Assembly: GCF_000173975.1 (NCBI RefSeq) | Contig: NZ_ACEP01000105.1 | Coordinates: 1 to 64,000, forward strand | Direction: 5' to 3' | DNA length: 64,000 nt | Source of the DNA: Anaerobutyricum hallii DSM 3353 | Lineage (GTDB): Bacteria > Bacillota > Clostridia > Lachnospirales > Lachnospiraceae | In this document: piece after piece, positions 26,474 through 35,589 of the stretch | Position numbering within the stretch: position 1 is the stretch's first letter | Layout of the letters: each line of letters starts with the position of its first letter | Translations under genes and position numbers: made by a program | The notes under the pieces: model-generated | Seen by the model: the letters and a program-made list of their open reading frames with translations, nothing else | Told to the model about the DNA's origin: nothing | Databases searched by the model: none

Positions 26474-28570
26474 TTGCTGCAAAAGGGTACTTTTTTAGGT
26501 GGAAGATATGAGATACTCGAGCATATTGGCTCAGGAGGAATGGCAGATGTATATAAAGCCAGATGCCATAAGTTAAACCGTTATGTAGCAATAAAGGTTC
26601 TGCGCCGGGAATATTGTGATAATGAGAGCTTTGTAAGAAAGTTTACAGTAGAAGCACAGTCAACCGCAGGATTAACACACCCGAATATCGTAAATATTTA
26701 TGATGCGGGAAATGAAGAGGGTGTACATTATATCGTAATGGAACTTGCAGAAGGCATGACTCTCAAACGATATATCAGACGTTACGGAAGACTCAGTGCC
26801 AGAGAGACTGTAGACTTTGCAATTCAGATTGCAAGCGGATTGCAGGCAGCGCATGAACATCACATTATTCACAGAGATATTAAGCCGCAGAATATTTTGG
26901 TATCAGATAGTGGTACGATAAAAGTGACAGATTTTGGAATTGCCAGAGCAGCAACTGGGGATGATACGATTTCTTCCAGTGCGATGGGATCTGTGCGCTA
27001 CCTTTCGCCGGAGCAGGCAAGGGGCGGCTACGCAGACGAAAGAAGCGATATTTATTCTCTGGGAATTACTATTTATGAGATGGCAACTGGAAAGGTTCCG
27101 TTTGATGGAGAGAATACAGTAGCAATCGCACTCATGCATTTAAGAGATGAAATTACACCACCAAGATGTTATTTCCCGGATATTCCGGCAAGTCTTGAAA
27201 AGATTATCTTAAAATGTACGATGAAACAGCCAGAACAGCGTTATCAGAGTGCGGCAGAACTGATTCTTGATTTACAGAAAGTATTTCTTTCTCCAGATGG
27301 AAGTTATGTGTATGTGAATCCGCTCGTAGATGATTCTCCAACAATTCAGAGAAATAAAGAGGATATTACAAAGATAAGAAAGTCATTAAATAAGTCTGGC
27401 AACCGAAGAAAAGAGGATAACACAAAAGACAGAATACGAATTAATGAAGAAAATGAAGAGGATGAGGATTATAAAGACGATAAAGAAATGAATCCAAAGC
27501 TCGAAAAGATGATTCTTTTAATTACGGTTCTGTTTGGTGTTTTAGTTGCCTGTGTTGTATTTTATTTTATAGGAAATTCATTGCATTTATTCCAGCCATC
27601 TTCTGGAACAACACAGCAGAGTACAGAACAGACAACGCAGGACAGAACAAAAGCAACGACAACGGAAGAGAAAAAGACAGAATATGTTAAGATGCCAAAA
27701 TTACTTGATCTGACGAAGAATGCAGCAGAGGATGAGATGAAGGCAATTGGTTTGAAGGCAGACTTTGCATATGAAAAGGGAAGCAGCAGCGATGACAGCG
27801 ATCTTATTGTTGTGAAGCAGCAGTATAAAAAAGGAGAATCTCTCGCCGTTGGAACGAAAGTGAAGCTTACGCTTGGCAAAAAGGAATCTTCCACTACTGC
27901 AGCAGAAAAGGTGGAAGTACCGGCTTTGGTGAATTATACAGAAAAGAAAGCAGAGCAGGAGTTAAAGAAGCTTGGCCTTAAGGTGAAGAAAGCATATGCT
28001 AATAGCGATACGGTCAAAGAAGGCTATGTGATTAAGCAGAGTCCAAAAGGCGGAAGTATCGTAAACACAGGATTTGCAGTAACAATTACTATCAGCAAAG
28101 GCGTGAGCAAGACAACAGTGCCATCCTTAATTGGAGTTTCTCAGAGTGTTGCCGAAAGAGAGCTAAACAGAGTGGGATTAAAGCTTGGTTCTGTCAGCTA
28201 CGATTACAGTGGTGAAGTTGGCGAAGGCGATGTCATTTCCCAGGGAATCGAGTCAGGAACATCTGTAGACAAAGGTACTAAAGTACCGATTGTGCTCAGT
28301 CTTGGTGAGCAGGAAAGTTACCGCTACGAAGGCAGCGTGACAATTGATGAACAGCCATTTGATGACGGAGCAAACGGAAGTGTAAAACTTGTGCTCAAAC
28401 AGGACTCCTGGGAAAGCACGATTTATTCAAAGAGCAGTGTAAGCAATGATGATTTTCCTTTAAATGTTACATTTGAGGGCGACAGAGAAGGCTCAGGAAG
28501 CGTGATTATGTATATTGATGGAAAAGAGTATAATACTTACGATGTAAGTTTAAATGCTATTTCAGATTAA
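26474..28570 (+). CDS. PASTA-domain Ser/Thr protein kinase (PrkC/PknB type)
   Basis: The 698-residue membrane kinase has a Hanks-type catalytic domain (1-270; glycine loop IGSGGMADVY, HRDIKPQN catalytic loop, DFGIA), an Asp/Glu/Lys-rich linker, one membrane helix (about 344-364) and three extracellular PASTA repeats (about 404-470, 479-545, 545-610). A C-terminal beta-rich domain of about 85 residues follows. PASTA repeats sense muropeptides or lipid II. TTG at 26474 is chosen because GGAGGTG ends 7 bases before it and it gives the family start MLQKGTFLGGRYEI; the GTG at 26465 lies inside that ribosome site. Confidence 0.93.
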   Translation: MLQKGTFLGGRYEILEHIGSGGMADVYKARCHKLNRYVAIKVLRREYCDNESFVRKFTVEAQSTAGLTHPNIVNIYDAGNEEGVHYIVMELAEGMTLKRYIRRYGRLSARETVDFAIQIASGLQAAHEHHIIHRDIKPQNILVSDSGTIKVTDFGIARAATGDDTISSSAMGSVRYLSPEQARGGYADERSDIYSLGITIYEMATGKVPFDGENTVAIALMHLRDEITPPRCYFPDIPASLEKIILKCTMKQPEQRYQSAAELILDLQKVFLSPDGSYVYVNPLVDDSPTIQRNKEDITKIRKSLNKSGNRRKEDNTKDRIRINEENEEDEDYKDDKEMNPKLEKMILLITVLFGVLVACVVFYFIGNSLHLFQPSSGTTQQSTEQTTQDRTKATTTEEKKTEYVKMPKLLDLTKNAAEDEMKAIGLKADFAYEKGSSSDDSDLIVVKQQYKKGESLAVGTKVKLTLGKKESSTTAAEKVEVPALVNYTEKKAEQELKKLGLKVKKAYANSDTVKEGYVIKQSPKGGSIVNTGFAVTITISKGVSKTTVPSLIGVSQSVAERELNRVGLKLGSVSYDYSGEVGEGDVISQGIESGTSVDKGTKVPIVLSLGEQESYRYEGSVTIDEQPFDDGANGSVKLVLKQDSWESTIYSKSSVSNDDFPLNVTFEGDREGSGSVIMYIDGKEYNTYDVSLNAISD

Positions 28571-28575
28571 GGGAG

Positions 28576-28621
28576 AGCGTCGCAGTAACGGCTGATTGGC
28601 TGTTACTGCCGACGCTTTTGT
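28576..28621 (+). terminator. intrinsic terminator between prkC and rsgA
   Basis: AGCGTCGCAGTAACGGC and GCTGTTACTGCCGACGCT form a long stem with minor mismatches followed by TTTTGTTT. It lies after the kinase stop and before the RsgA ribosome site, so rsgA expression depends on readthrough or its own promoter. Confidence 0.85.
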
Positions 28622-28652
28622 TTCAATATGTACTACTTTTACGGAGGAAAGA

Positions 28653-29531
28653 ATGACAGGAAAAATAATGAAAGGAATCGGAGGATTTTACTATGTATAT
28701 GTAGAGGGCAGCGGACTGTATGAGTGTCGTGCCAGAGGAATCTTTCGTAACAAGAAAATGAAACCGAATGTCGGAGACGTTGTGGATATTGATATTTTAT
28801 CAGAAGAAGAAAAAACAGGAAATCTAGTGAAGATTCACAAAAGAAAAAATCAGCTCATCCGTCCGATGGCAGCAAATGTAGACCAGGCGCTTGTTATATT
28901 TGCAGTTCATGAACCCGAACCTAACTTTCACTTGCTGAATCGATTTCTGATCACAATGGAACAGCAGGAAATACCGGTAATTATCTGCTTTAATAAGACA
29001 GACTTAGCAACAACAGAGCAAATGCAACAGCTTGAAAAAGATTATGAAAACAGTGGATGTCAGGTGATTTTCCAGGCAGCAGCAACAGGAGAAGGGATTA
29101 CACAGATAGAAGAACTCCTTCGTGGCAGGACAACAATTATGGCAGGTCCGTCTGGTGTCGGGAAATCTTCTACTTTAAACTGTATTAGTAAAGAAAAACA
29201 GATGGAAACCGGTGCAGTCAGTGAAAAAATCAAGCGGGGAAAACACACAACAAGACATTCCGAATTAATTCACATTGGAGAGGATACCTACTTGATGGAC
29301 ACACCAGGATTTAGCTCCCTCTTTCTCGAAAATATCGAAAAAGAAGACCTGAAATATTATTTCCCAGAATTTGAACCTTACGAAAATACCTGCCGCTTTA
29401 ATGGATGCTGTCATATCCATGAACCAGGATGTGAAGTAAAAAAAGCCTTAGAAGAAGGTAAAATCAGCAAACTCCGCTATGATGATTACTGTATGTTTTA
29501 TGAAGAATTAGCACAGCAAAAGAAATGGTAA
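28653..29531 (+). CDS. rsgA: ribosome small-subunit assembly GTPase RsgA
   Basis: The 292-residue circularly permuted GTPase matures the 30S subunit. An OB fold (1-65) is followed by the permuted G motifs NKTD (about 118), the P-loop GPSGVGKSS (about 166), DTPGF, and a C-terminal zinc site (CRFNGCCHIHEPGC). The ATG at 28653 follows CGGAGG. It keeps its Bacillus position after prkC, but rpe does not follow. Confidence 0.95.
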   Translation: MTGKIMKGIGGFYYVYVEGSGLYECRARGIFRNKKMKPNVGDVVDIDILSEEEKTGNLVKIHKRKNQLIRPMAANVDQALVIFAVHEPEPNFHLLNRFLITMEQQEIPVIICFNKTDLATTEQMQQLEKDYENSGCQVIFQAAATGEGITQIEELLRGRTTIMAGPSGVGKSSTLNCISKEKQMETGAVSEKIKRGKHTTRHSELIHIGEDTYLMDTPGFSSLFLENIEKEDLKYYFPEFEPYENTCRFNGCCHIHEPGCEVKKALEEGKISKLRYDDYCMFYEELAQQKKW

Positions 29532-29611
29532 TGACTGATGAAACTTGTTTTTCTTCATGGTAGAAAAATCTTTTGAGAAAGTAAGTTATTTATCCTCTTA
29601 CAGCAAGAAGA

Positions 29612-29632
29612 CTCCGACCTCTAAGGTGGGAG
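29612..29632 (+). other. hairpin resembling an IS200/IS605 right-end fold
   Basis: CTCCGACCT-CTA-AGGTGGGAG forms a compact stem with one internal mismatch in the 206-base gap between rsgA and thiN. It is reminiscent of the terminal hairpin of IS200/IS605-type elements, from memory only. There is no transposase remnant. Confidence 0.25.
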
Positions 29633-29737
29633 ATGAATTGCCAAAAGATTAGAAGAACAAATAAGATAGATTGCTTTGATTAGATGCAGTTAGATATAAA
29701 AAGTGAAATATAATATCAGAAGGGAATGAAATATACC

Positions 29738-30421
29738 ATGCAAAACGGAAAGACATTATTAATCGTCAGTGGGGGAAGTATTGATATAAACTTTAGTAAA
29801 GAATATATAAAAGATAAAAAATATGACCGAATCATCGCTGCCGATTCCGGACTGGCACACTGTAAAGAAATCGGCATAGAACCAACCGACATTCTCGGTG
29901 ATTTCGACAGCCTTAAAAATAAGGAACTTCTTGAAGAATATAGAAAAAAAGGTATCCCTCTTCGTGAATTCCCAACAAGAAAAGATTACACAGACACCCA
30001 TCTTGCAGTAAAATACGCAGTAGATTTAAAACCTCAGAAAGTAACAATTCTCGGCGCAACCGGAACGAGATATGACCATGCATTAGCAAATATCAGCCTG
30101 CTCGCATTCCTGAAAGATAATGGAATCGAAGCCAAAATTGTTGATGCACACAATGAAATCGAAATGCTTCACGGCCCCGAAGAACGAAAATATCTCCGTT
30201 CCGATATCAAAAATCCACAAAATCCTGGAAAAGAATACTTCTCCATAATTGCTTTTTCCCCAGAAGTAACAGGAATAGACGAAGAAGGATTCTCCTACTC
30301 ACTGAAAAATGGCACACTGTACAACAAAGAAAGCGTGGGGGTAAGCAATGAGATTATGGCGAAAGAAGCAACACTTCGCGTCAAAAAAGGCTATCTCTTA
30401 GTTCTAATCACAAGGGATTGA
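29738..30421 (+). CDS. thiN: thiamine diphosphokinase
   Basis: The 227-residue enzyme converts thiamine to thiamine diphosphate. The N-terminal catalytic domain has IVSGGSID, AADSGLAHCKEIGIEP, GDFDS (about 55) and DYTDTHLAV; the C-terminal beta domain binds thiamine. Two in-frame ATGs exist (29726 and 29738). AGGGA abuts the first, so the second, 12 bases away, is preferred. In Bacillus rpe sits between rsgA and thiN; here it is absent. Confidence 0.9.
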   Translation: MQNGKTLLIVSGGSIDINFSKEYIKDKKYDRIIAADSGLAHCKEIGIEPTDILGDFDSLKNKELLEEYRKKGIPLREFPTRKDYTDTHLAVKYAVDLKPQKVTILGATGTRYDHALANISLLAFLKDNGIEAKIVDAHNEIEMLHGPEERKYLRSDIKNPQNPGKEYFSIIAFSPEVTGIDEEGFSYSLKNGTLYNKESVGVSNEIMAKEATLRVKKGYLLVLITRD

Positions 30422-30428
30422 TTGCTAT

Positions 30429-30604
30429 TTAATTCATTAAGCAAACTACAGACGAAGCCATTGCCCCCAATAAGGCATATTTGTGGTCTCGGAGCAAGGT
30501 TTGGATGCGAGCGCATGAGCGAACATTCAAACCGCCGCGACTAAAATCACAAATATGCCTTATTGGGGGCAATGGCTTCGTCTGTAGTTTTCCTAGTGAA
30601 TTAA
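30429..30604. repeat. family B long hairpin element E1
   Basis: Left arm 30443-30485 and right arm 30548-30590 are perfect inverted repeats of 43 bp, the longest in the window, around a 62-base conserved loop in forward orientation (starts GTCTCGGAGC; inner stem GGTTTGGATG/CATTCAAACC). Imperfect outer arms TTAATTCATTA and TAGTGAATTAA extend the palindrome. It fills the thiN-to-repeat-protein gap; the outer right arm overlaps the predicted -35 of the next gene. Confidence 0.85.
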
Positions 30605-30624
30605 ATAGAAAACTGTGCTATAAT
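30596..30624 (+). promoter_or_regulatory. promoter of the BspA-like gene, abutting hairpin E1
   Basis: GTGAAT (30596-30601), 17 bases, then perfect TATAAT (30619-30624). The -35 lies in the outer arm of element E1, so folding or transcription of the hairpin could affect this promoter. Confidence 0.6.
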
Positions 30625-30661
30625 GGTGGGGTTTTAATATATCTACAGGAGGAATGTTATA

Positions 30662-31702
30662 ATGAGAAAACAATTTAAAACATTATCTGCCCTGATGTTA
30701 TCAGCAGTACTTGCTGTATCAGCCCTCCCTTTTTCAAAGGTAGAAGCAAAATCAAAATGGGTAGAAATCAACGGAGTTAACTACGAGATAAACAGAATTA
30801 CAGGAGAATGTGAGGCAAGCCTGAATGTGAAAAAAGGAAAAAGCGAAGTCCGCATTCCAAATAAGGTAAAGTATCAGGGAGATACTTATAAAGTAACTTT
30901 CTTTAGCTGGGATGACTGGGATCAGGATTGGAAAGAGGAAACAAATCGCTCTTATAAACCGGCAGCAGGTTCTTATCAGGCAGTATTAGAGAAGATTACT
31001 ATCGCAAAAGGTGTTCGTGTTTCTGAACCAGCCTGTCATTACCAGAAGCTGAAAAAAATTGTGTTTGAAGAACCAGCTGGTGTATCTGGAACAGAATTCT
31101 ATGACTGCCCACAGCTTCAAAGTCTTTACATCCCGAAAAAAGTAAAATACTGGCCTACAGTAAGAAAATGTCCAAAAGTAAAGATTACGATTTCTTCTTC
31201 CAATCCTTATTTAAAGGTAATCAACAACGATATCTATTCTAAAAATGGTAAAACACTTTACAGTGTTGCAAGCACAAAGGCAAACTATAAAGTAAAAAAA
31301 TCTGTAAAAGTAATTGATGATGGTGCTTTTTATAAGAACGACAATATTAAAAGCATTTATCTTCCAGATTCCGTAAAAAAAATCGGAGATGAAGCATTTG
31401 GTGACATGAAGAATCTTCAATCTATTCGTTTCAGCAATTCCATCAAAGAATTAGACTACGCTATATTTAACAAATGCAAAAAATTAACAACTGTTAAGCT
31501 TCCAAAAAAAATCCAGACGATACGTGGAACTTTCGGTGGAAAGAAAAATTGTTATCTGAAAAAAGTATACATCAATGCAACAAGCTTAAAAAAATGCAAT
31601 TTAAAAAGTATTCCAAAAACCTGCAAAATATATGTAAAAAACAAAAAAGTAAAACAACAGGTGAAAGGTGCTGGTTTTAAGGGCAAGATTTTAATTCGTT
31701 AA
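30662..31702 (+). CDS. secreted BspA-type leucine-rich-repeat protein
   Basis: The 346-residue protein has a signal peptide (Lys/Arg start, hydrophobic core SALMLSAVLAVSALPF, cleavage near VEAKS at about 29-31). A Trp/Asp-rich middle is followed by LRR_5/BspA-type repeats (about 215-300), including SVKKIGDEAFGDMKNLQSI and IYLPDSV. There is no membrane anchor or sortase motif, so it is probably secreted or loosely wall-bound. Such proteins often bind host or other bacterial surfaces; the ligand is unknown. It is flanked on both sides by family B hairpins. Confidence 0.8.
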   Translation: MRKQFKTLSALMLSAVLAVSALPFSKVEAKSKWVEINGVNYEINRITGECEASLNVKKGKSEVRIPNKVKYQGDTYKVTFFSWDDWDQDWKEETNRSYKPAAGSYQAVLEKITIAKGVRVSEPACHYQKLKKIVFEEPAGVSGTEFYDCPQLQSLYIPKKVKYWPTVRKCPKVKITISSSNPYLKVINNDIYSKNGKTLYSVASTKANYKVKKSVKVIDDGAFYKNDNIKSIYLPDSVKKIGDEAFGDMKNLQSIRFSNSIKELDYAIFNKCKKLTTVKLPKKIQTIRGTFGGKKNCYLKKVYINATSLKKCNLKSIPKTCKIYVKNKKVKQQVKGAGFKGKILIR

Positions 31703-31707
31703 GTAAC

Positions 31708-31745
31708 AGACGCCCTCGAAGAAAGAAGTGGGCTGTCTTTGGCTG
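31708..31745. repeat. family B core-less remnant with outer motif
   Basis: AGACGCCC and GGGCTGTCT pair around 14 bases that resemble part of a family B arm, followed by TTTGGCTGG. The outer boundaries match E7 and E5, but the conserved loop is missing. It lies just after the BspA-like stop and faces E2 across about 85-110 bases, so it may also act as its terminator. Confidence 0.55.
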
Positions 31746-31827
31746 GAGTTAGTTGAATTGTTGAATTAAGATGAGATGCATTAAAATCATTTCTGCTCAC
31801 GGCATTCATCCCCAAATCCTTTCAAGA

Positions 31828-32017
31828 TTCTGGGTTTAATTCATCTTGGCTAGCCAAAGACAGAAAATGGAAAGATAATGACTTGCTATTTGTGGCCTCG
31901 GAGCAAAGGTTGGATGCGAGCGGGCAAGCGAACATTCAACCTGCAGCGACTAAAGTCACAAATAGCAAGTCATTATCTTTCCATTTTCGTCTACCTAGCT
32001 AATAAATTAACCCAGAA
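31828..32017. repeat. family B long hairpin element E2
   Basis: Perfect 32-bp arms (31863-31894 and 31957-31988) enclose a 62-base forward loop (GCCTCGGAGC...GACTAAAGT; inner stem AGGTTGGATG/CATTCAACCT). The outer motif GCCAAAGACAG precedes the left arm. Further out, TTCTGGGTTTAATTCAT and AATTAACCCAGAA form a second inverted layer. Nothing else is seen in the 394-base gap except a remnant hairpin and the ychF leader. Confidence 0.85.
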
Positions 32018-32096
32018 CCCCCTGTTTTTTTTTTAGGTTCTATGCTAAAATATTAGATTGAAATTATGAACTTAAATACCACAGGAGGAATTTTTT

Positions 32097-33194
32097 ATGA
32101 AATTAGGTATCGTTGGCCTTCCTAATGTCGGAAAGAGTACATTATTTAACTCTTTGACAAAGGCAGGAGCAGAGTCAGCCAATTATCCATTCTGTACTAT
32201 AGACCCTAACATCGGTATTGTTGCCGTTCCAGATCAGCGTCTTAAGGTGCTGTCAGATATGTATGATTCTGCAAAGATTGTTCCGGCTACTATCGAATTT
32301 GTTGATATTGCAGGTCTTGTAAAAGGTGCGTCCAAAGGAGAGGGACTTGGTAACCAGTTCCTTGCCAATATCCGTGAAGTAGACGCTATCGTTCACGTTG
32401 TACGCTGTTTTGAGGATACCAATGTAATCCATGTTGACGGAAGTGTTGATCCACTTCGTGATATTGAGACAATTAACTTTGAGCTTATTTTCTCTGATAT
32501 CGAAGTATTAGACCGCCGTATTTCCAAATCTGCCCGCGCAGCACACAATGATAAAAAGATTGCTGCAGAAGTAGAATTCTTAAAGAAAGTAAAAGCACAT
32601 CTTGAAGATGGACAGCTTGCTAAAACTTTCGTAACAGAAGATGAGGATGAGCAGGCATTATTAAACGAATGTAATCTTCTTACTGCAAAGCCAGTTATTT
32701 TTGCCGCTAACGTTTCCGAAGATGACTTAGCAGATGACGGTGCAGAAAATGATTATGTACAGAAAGTAAGAGAATATGCAAAGAGTTGCGAAGCAGAAGT
32801 ATTTGTTGTATGCGCGCAGATTGAGCAGGAAATCGCTGAACTTGATGATGATGAAAAGGCAATGTTCTTAGAGGACTTAGGATTAAAAGAATCCGGTCTT
32901 GAAAAACTTATCAAGGCAAGCTATTCCTTACTCGGACTTATCTCTTATCTTACAGCAGGTCCAATCGAGTCTAAAGCATGGACAATCACCCGTGGAACAA
33001 AGGCTCCACAAGCTGCCGGAAAGATTCACTCTGACTTCGAACGAGGCTTTATCAAAGCTGATGTTATCAGCTACGAGGACTTAATCGCAAACGGAAGCAT
33101 GACTGCCGCAAGAGATAAGGGACTTGTACGCTCTGAGGGAAAAGAATACGTCATGCAGGACGGAGATGTGGTTCTGTTTAAATTTAATGTATAA
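32097..33194 (+). CDS. ychF: redox-regulated ATPase/GTPase YchF (OLA1 family)
   Basis: The 365-residue Obg-related P-loop protein has [12 protein letters not shown] (about 6-17), [10 protein letters not shown] (switch II) and the C-terminal TGS domain. YchF prefers ATP and interacts with ribosomes; in E. coli it modulates stress responses. Length and motifs are complete. AGGAGG is upstream; family B elements bracket the gene. Confidence 0.96.
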   Translation: MKLGIVGLPNVGKSTLFNSLTKAGAESANYPFCTIDPNIGIVAVPDQRLKVLSDMYDSAKIVPATIEFVDIAGLVKGASKGEGLGNQFLANIREVDAIVHVVRCFEDTNVIHVDGSVDPLRDIETINFELIFSDIEVLDRRISKSARAAHNDKKIAAEVEFLKKVKAHLEDGQLAKTFVTEDEDEQALLNECNLLTAKPVIFAANVSEDDLADDGAENDYVQKVREYAKSCEAEVFVVCAQIEQEIAELDDDEKAMFLEDLGLKESGLEKLIKASYSLLGLISYLTAGPIESKAWTITRGTKAPQAAGKIHSDFERGFIKADVISYEDLIANGSMTAARDKGLVRSEGKEYVMQDGDVVLFKFNV

Positions 33195-33203
33195 TTTGGT
33201 TTA

Positions 33204-33330
33204 GTAGTAAAACAGACGAAACCATTGAAGCCAATAAGCCATATTTGTGATTTTAGTCGCGGCGTGCTGAATACTCGCTCCGAGACCACAAATATGGCTT
33301 ATTGGCTTCAATGGTTTCTGTGCTATGGCA
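33204..33330. repeat. family B hairpin element E3 (short loop, reverse core)
   Basis: Perfect 32-bp arms (33219-33250 and 33288-33319) enclose a 37-base loop in reverse orientation that has lost the inner stem-loop. The arm sequence matches E1 except at 5 of 32 positions, and every difference is mirrored in the partner arm. Together with E4 it accounts for most of the 585-base gap after ychF; the 230 bases between them look non-coding and AT-rich. Confidence 0.85.
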
Positions 33331-33552
33331 GTAAGATGAATGAAACAGTGGGAGGAGATTTGAGGACAGAAGATGATAGCTTCTATTTGCTTCGATATAC
33401 CTGCAGTAAAGCGAGATTTTTTAATTAGAGGTAACACGGAAAAGTTATAAAATTTCTATAACTCTTATTTGATTCAAGTAAATTAATTCTTTTTCGTTTT
33501 AAATGAATCCACATAAGACCGATCATACAAAATATTAATCCAAACCAAATTC

Positions 33553-33705
33553 AGCCAAAGACAGCTCGTGAAGCAAGCCTATCCCCTATATTTGTGGCCT
33601 CGGAGCAAGGTTTAGATGCGAGCGAGTAGAGCGAGCATTTAAACCGCCGCGACTAAAGTCGCAAATATAGGGGATAGGCTTGCTTCATGAGCGTCTGTTT
33701 TTCAA
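33553..33705. repeat. family B hairpin element E4
   Basis: 33-bp arms (33564-33596 and 33660-33692) enclose a 63-base forward loop. Two positions depart from Watson-Crick complementarity, both as G-T pairs on the plus strand. The outer motif CAGCCAAAGACAG is present on the left (33552-33564 region). The inner stem reads GGTTTAGATG/CATTTAAACC, differing from E2 in paired positions. E4 is head-to-head with E3. Confidence 0.85.
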
Positions 33706-33721
33706 CCTTCATTTAATTAGA

Positions 33722-33750
33722 TTGAAATTTCCCCCTCCGAGGGATATAAT
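33722..33750 (+). promoter_or_regulatory. sigma-A promoter of lgt
   Basis: TTGAAA (33722-33727), a 17-base spacer and TATAAT (33745-33750), 30 bases before the lgt start. Confidence 0.8.
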
Positions 33751-33779
33751 AAAAAGACATTATCAAACAGGAGGACTTT

Positions 33780-34676
33780 ATGCAGTATACAGACATTCGG
33801 TTTCCGCATTTAGGAATTGTCCTTTCCCATGTAGGAAGATACATTTCCATCGGAAACTTTCAGATTATGTTTTACGGGATTATCATTGCCTGCGGTTTTT
33901 TAGCAGGGCTGGTGGTTGCACAGCAGGAGGCAAAGCGAACTGGGCAGAATCCAGAGATTTATATGGATTATCTGCTGTGGATGATGATTCCGGCGATTAT
34001 TGGTGCAAGAATTTACTACGTTGTATTTTCATGGGATGCATATAAGGATAACATCCTCGAGATTTTTAATTTAAGACATGGAGGGCTTGGCATTGTCGGA
34101 GGTGTGACAATGGCAATTATCGTTCTGTTAATTTTTGCAAAGGTAAGAAAGCAGAGTGCACTTTTAATGCTTGATACAATGACAATGGGACTTCTGCTGG
34201 GTCAGATTATGGGACGATGGGGGAACTTCTTTAACAGAGAAGCTTTTGGAGGCTATACGAATGGCCCACTTGCCATGCAGATTCCATTAAAGTATTTTGA
34301 ACAGTATGGAAGAGTATCTGAACTAAAGACATCAGGAATTCTTGATCATCTTGTGACGTTGACAGTAAATGGAGAGAAGCTTTCGTATATTCAGGTGCAC
34401 CCGACATTCCTTTATGAGGGATTGTGGAATCTTCTCATATTATTGTGCATTTTCCTGTATCGAAAACATAAGAAGTTTGATGGAGAGCTATTGTGTATTT
34501 ATCTGATGGGATATGGGGCAGGCCGATTCTTTATTGAGGGACTCCGGGTTGACCAGCTTATCATTGGACACACAGGAATTGCTGTGACCCAGGTAGTATG
34601 TATCTGTATTTTTGCCGGAGGACTTTTGGGCATGATTTTAGGGCGCATCAGGCATAAAAAGGGTAAGGCTTGCTAA
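33780..34676 (+). CDS. lgt: prolipoprotein diacylglyceryl transferase
   Basis: The 298-residue integral membrane enzyme transfers diacylglycerol to the lipobox cysteine of prolipoproteins. Several membrane helices are evident, with the signature GRWGNFFNREAFGG (about 140-153) and the conserved HPTFLYE region and GAGRFFIEGLR. AGGAGG is 5 bases before the ATG. It probably modifies the PotD-like lipoprotein in this window, among others. Confidence 0.95.
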   Translation: MQYTDIRFPHLGIVLSHVGRYISIGNFQIMFYGIIIACGFLAGLVVAQQEAKRTGQNPEIYMDYLLWMMIPAIIGARIYYVVFSWDAYKDNILEIFNLRHGGLGIVGGVTMAIIVLLIFAKVRKQSALLMLDTMTMGLLLGQIMGRWGNFFNREAFGGYTNGPLAMQIPLKYFEQYGRVSELKTSGILDHLVTLTVNGEKLSYIQVHPTFLYEGLWNLLILLCIFLYRKHKKFDGELLCIYLMGYGAGRFFIEGLRVDQLIIGHTGIAVTQVVCICIFAGGLLGMILGRIRHKKGKAC

Positions 34677-34698
34677 AGTCGCCTGTTTATGCTATAAT
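34670..34698 (+). promoter_or_regulatory. sigma-A promoter of the export ABC transporter pair
   Basis: TTGCTA (34670-34675) overlaps the lgt stop; a 17-base spacer leads to TATAAT (34693-34698). The leader to 34807 is about 100 bases. Confidence 0.75.
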
Positions 34699-34806
34699 TC
34701 CATAGGTTTTTACAAAAAATATAGTAACTATTCAGAATGCATTGGCAATATATATGTTGCGAGACTACAATGATTTTGGATAGTTCCAAATTGGCTGGAG
34801 GATGTT

Positions 34807-35589
34807 ATGAAGCGATTTTGGAGAGATTTAACAAGTCACTATCGCTACGCCATTTATTCTGCAAAGTCAGAGCTGAAGTCAGAAGTTGCCAACTCTTATC
34901 TGAACTGGATATGGTGGGTATTAGAGCCATTCTGTTTCATGCTGATTTATGCATTTATTTTTGGTGTTGTGTTTGAAGCAAGAGAACAGTATTTCCCGGC
35001 ATTTATTTTTATCGGTATTACTGCCTGGGATTTTTTTAACCGATGTCTGACACAGAGTGTAAAGCTTTTAAAGAATAATAAGTCTATTGTAACTAAGGTA
35101 TATATACCAAAATTTATTTTGCTCATATCTAAGATGTTTTTTAATGGATATAAGATGTTGTTTTCTTTTGGTATTATCGTCATTATGATTATTTACTTTA
35201 GAATACCGATCACGCTGAATATTTTATATGTTATCCCATCATTTATTGTACTCTTTGTTGTTACATTTGCATGTATGACTCATTTGATGCATTATGGTGT
35301 ATTTATTCAGGATTTAGCGAACGTAACGAACATTGTTCTTCGTATGGTATTCTATATGACAGGTATTTTCTATAATATTGAGAAGAGACTTCCGGCACAG
35401 TACACAGGGATTCTTATGAAAGGGAATCCGATGGCTCTTGTTTTGAGCAGTCTCAGAAAGTGTATTTTATACGGGCAGGCACCAGATGTAAAGTGGCTTA
35501 TCATATGGTTTATCATAGGTATTATTGTTGCTGCATTAGGAGTTCGTAAGATTTATAAGAACGAAAACAGCTATGTAAAGGTGATTTAA
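34807..35589 (+). CDS. ABC-2 type polysaccharide-export permease (Wzm/TagG-like)
   Basis: The 260-residue protein has about six membrane helices and the ABC-2 permease pattern (for example NSYLNWIWWVLEPF near the N-terminus, and GNPMALVLSSLRKCI near the end). It should export a lipid-linked polysaccharide or teichoic-acid-like polymer with the ATPase encoded next, whose start codon overlaps its stop. No glycosyltransferases are adjacent, so the cargo is unknown. Confidence 0.85.
   Translation: MKRFWRDLTSHYRYAIYSAKSELKSEVANSYLNWIWWVLEPFCFMLIYAFIFGVVFEAREQYFPAFIFIGITAWDFFNRCLTQSVKLLKNNKSIVTKVYIPKFILLISKMFFNGYKMLFSFGIIVIMIIYFRIPITLNILYVIPSFIVLFVVTFACMTHLMHYGVFIQDLANVTNIVLRMVFYMTGIFYNIEKRLPAQYTGILMKGNPMALVLSSLRKCILYGQAPDVKWLIIWFIIGIIVAALGVRKIYKNENSYVKVI

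Noticed and set aside
33225-33428. Small open reading frame across hairpin E3
   Set aside because: It reads through the palindrome, has no ribosome site and shows no recognisable protein features.
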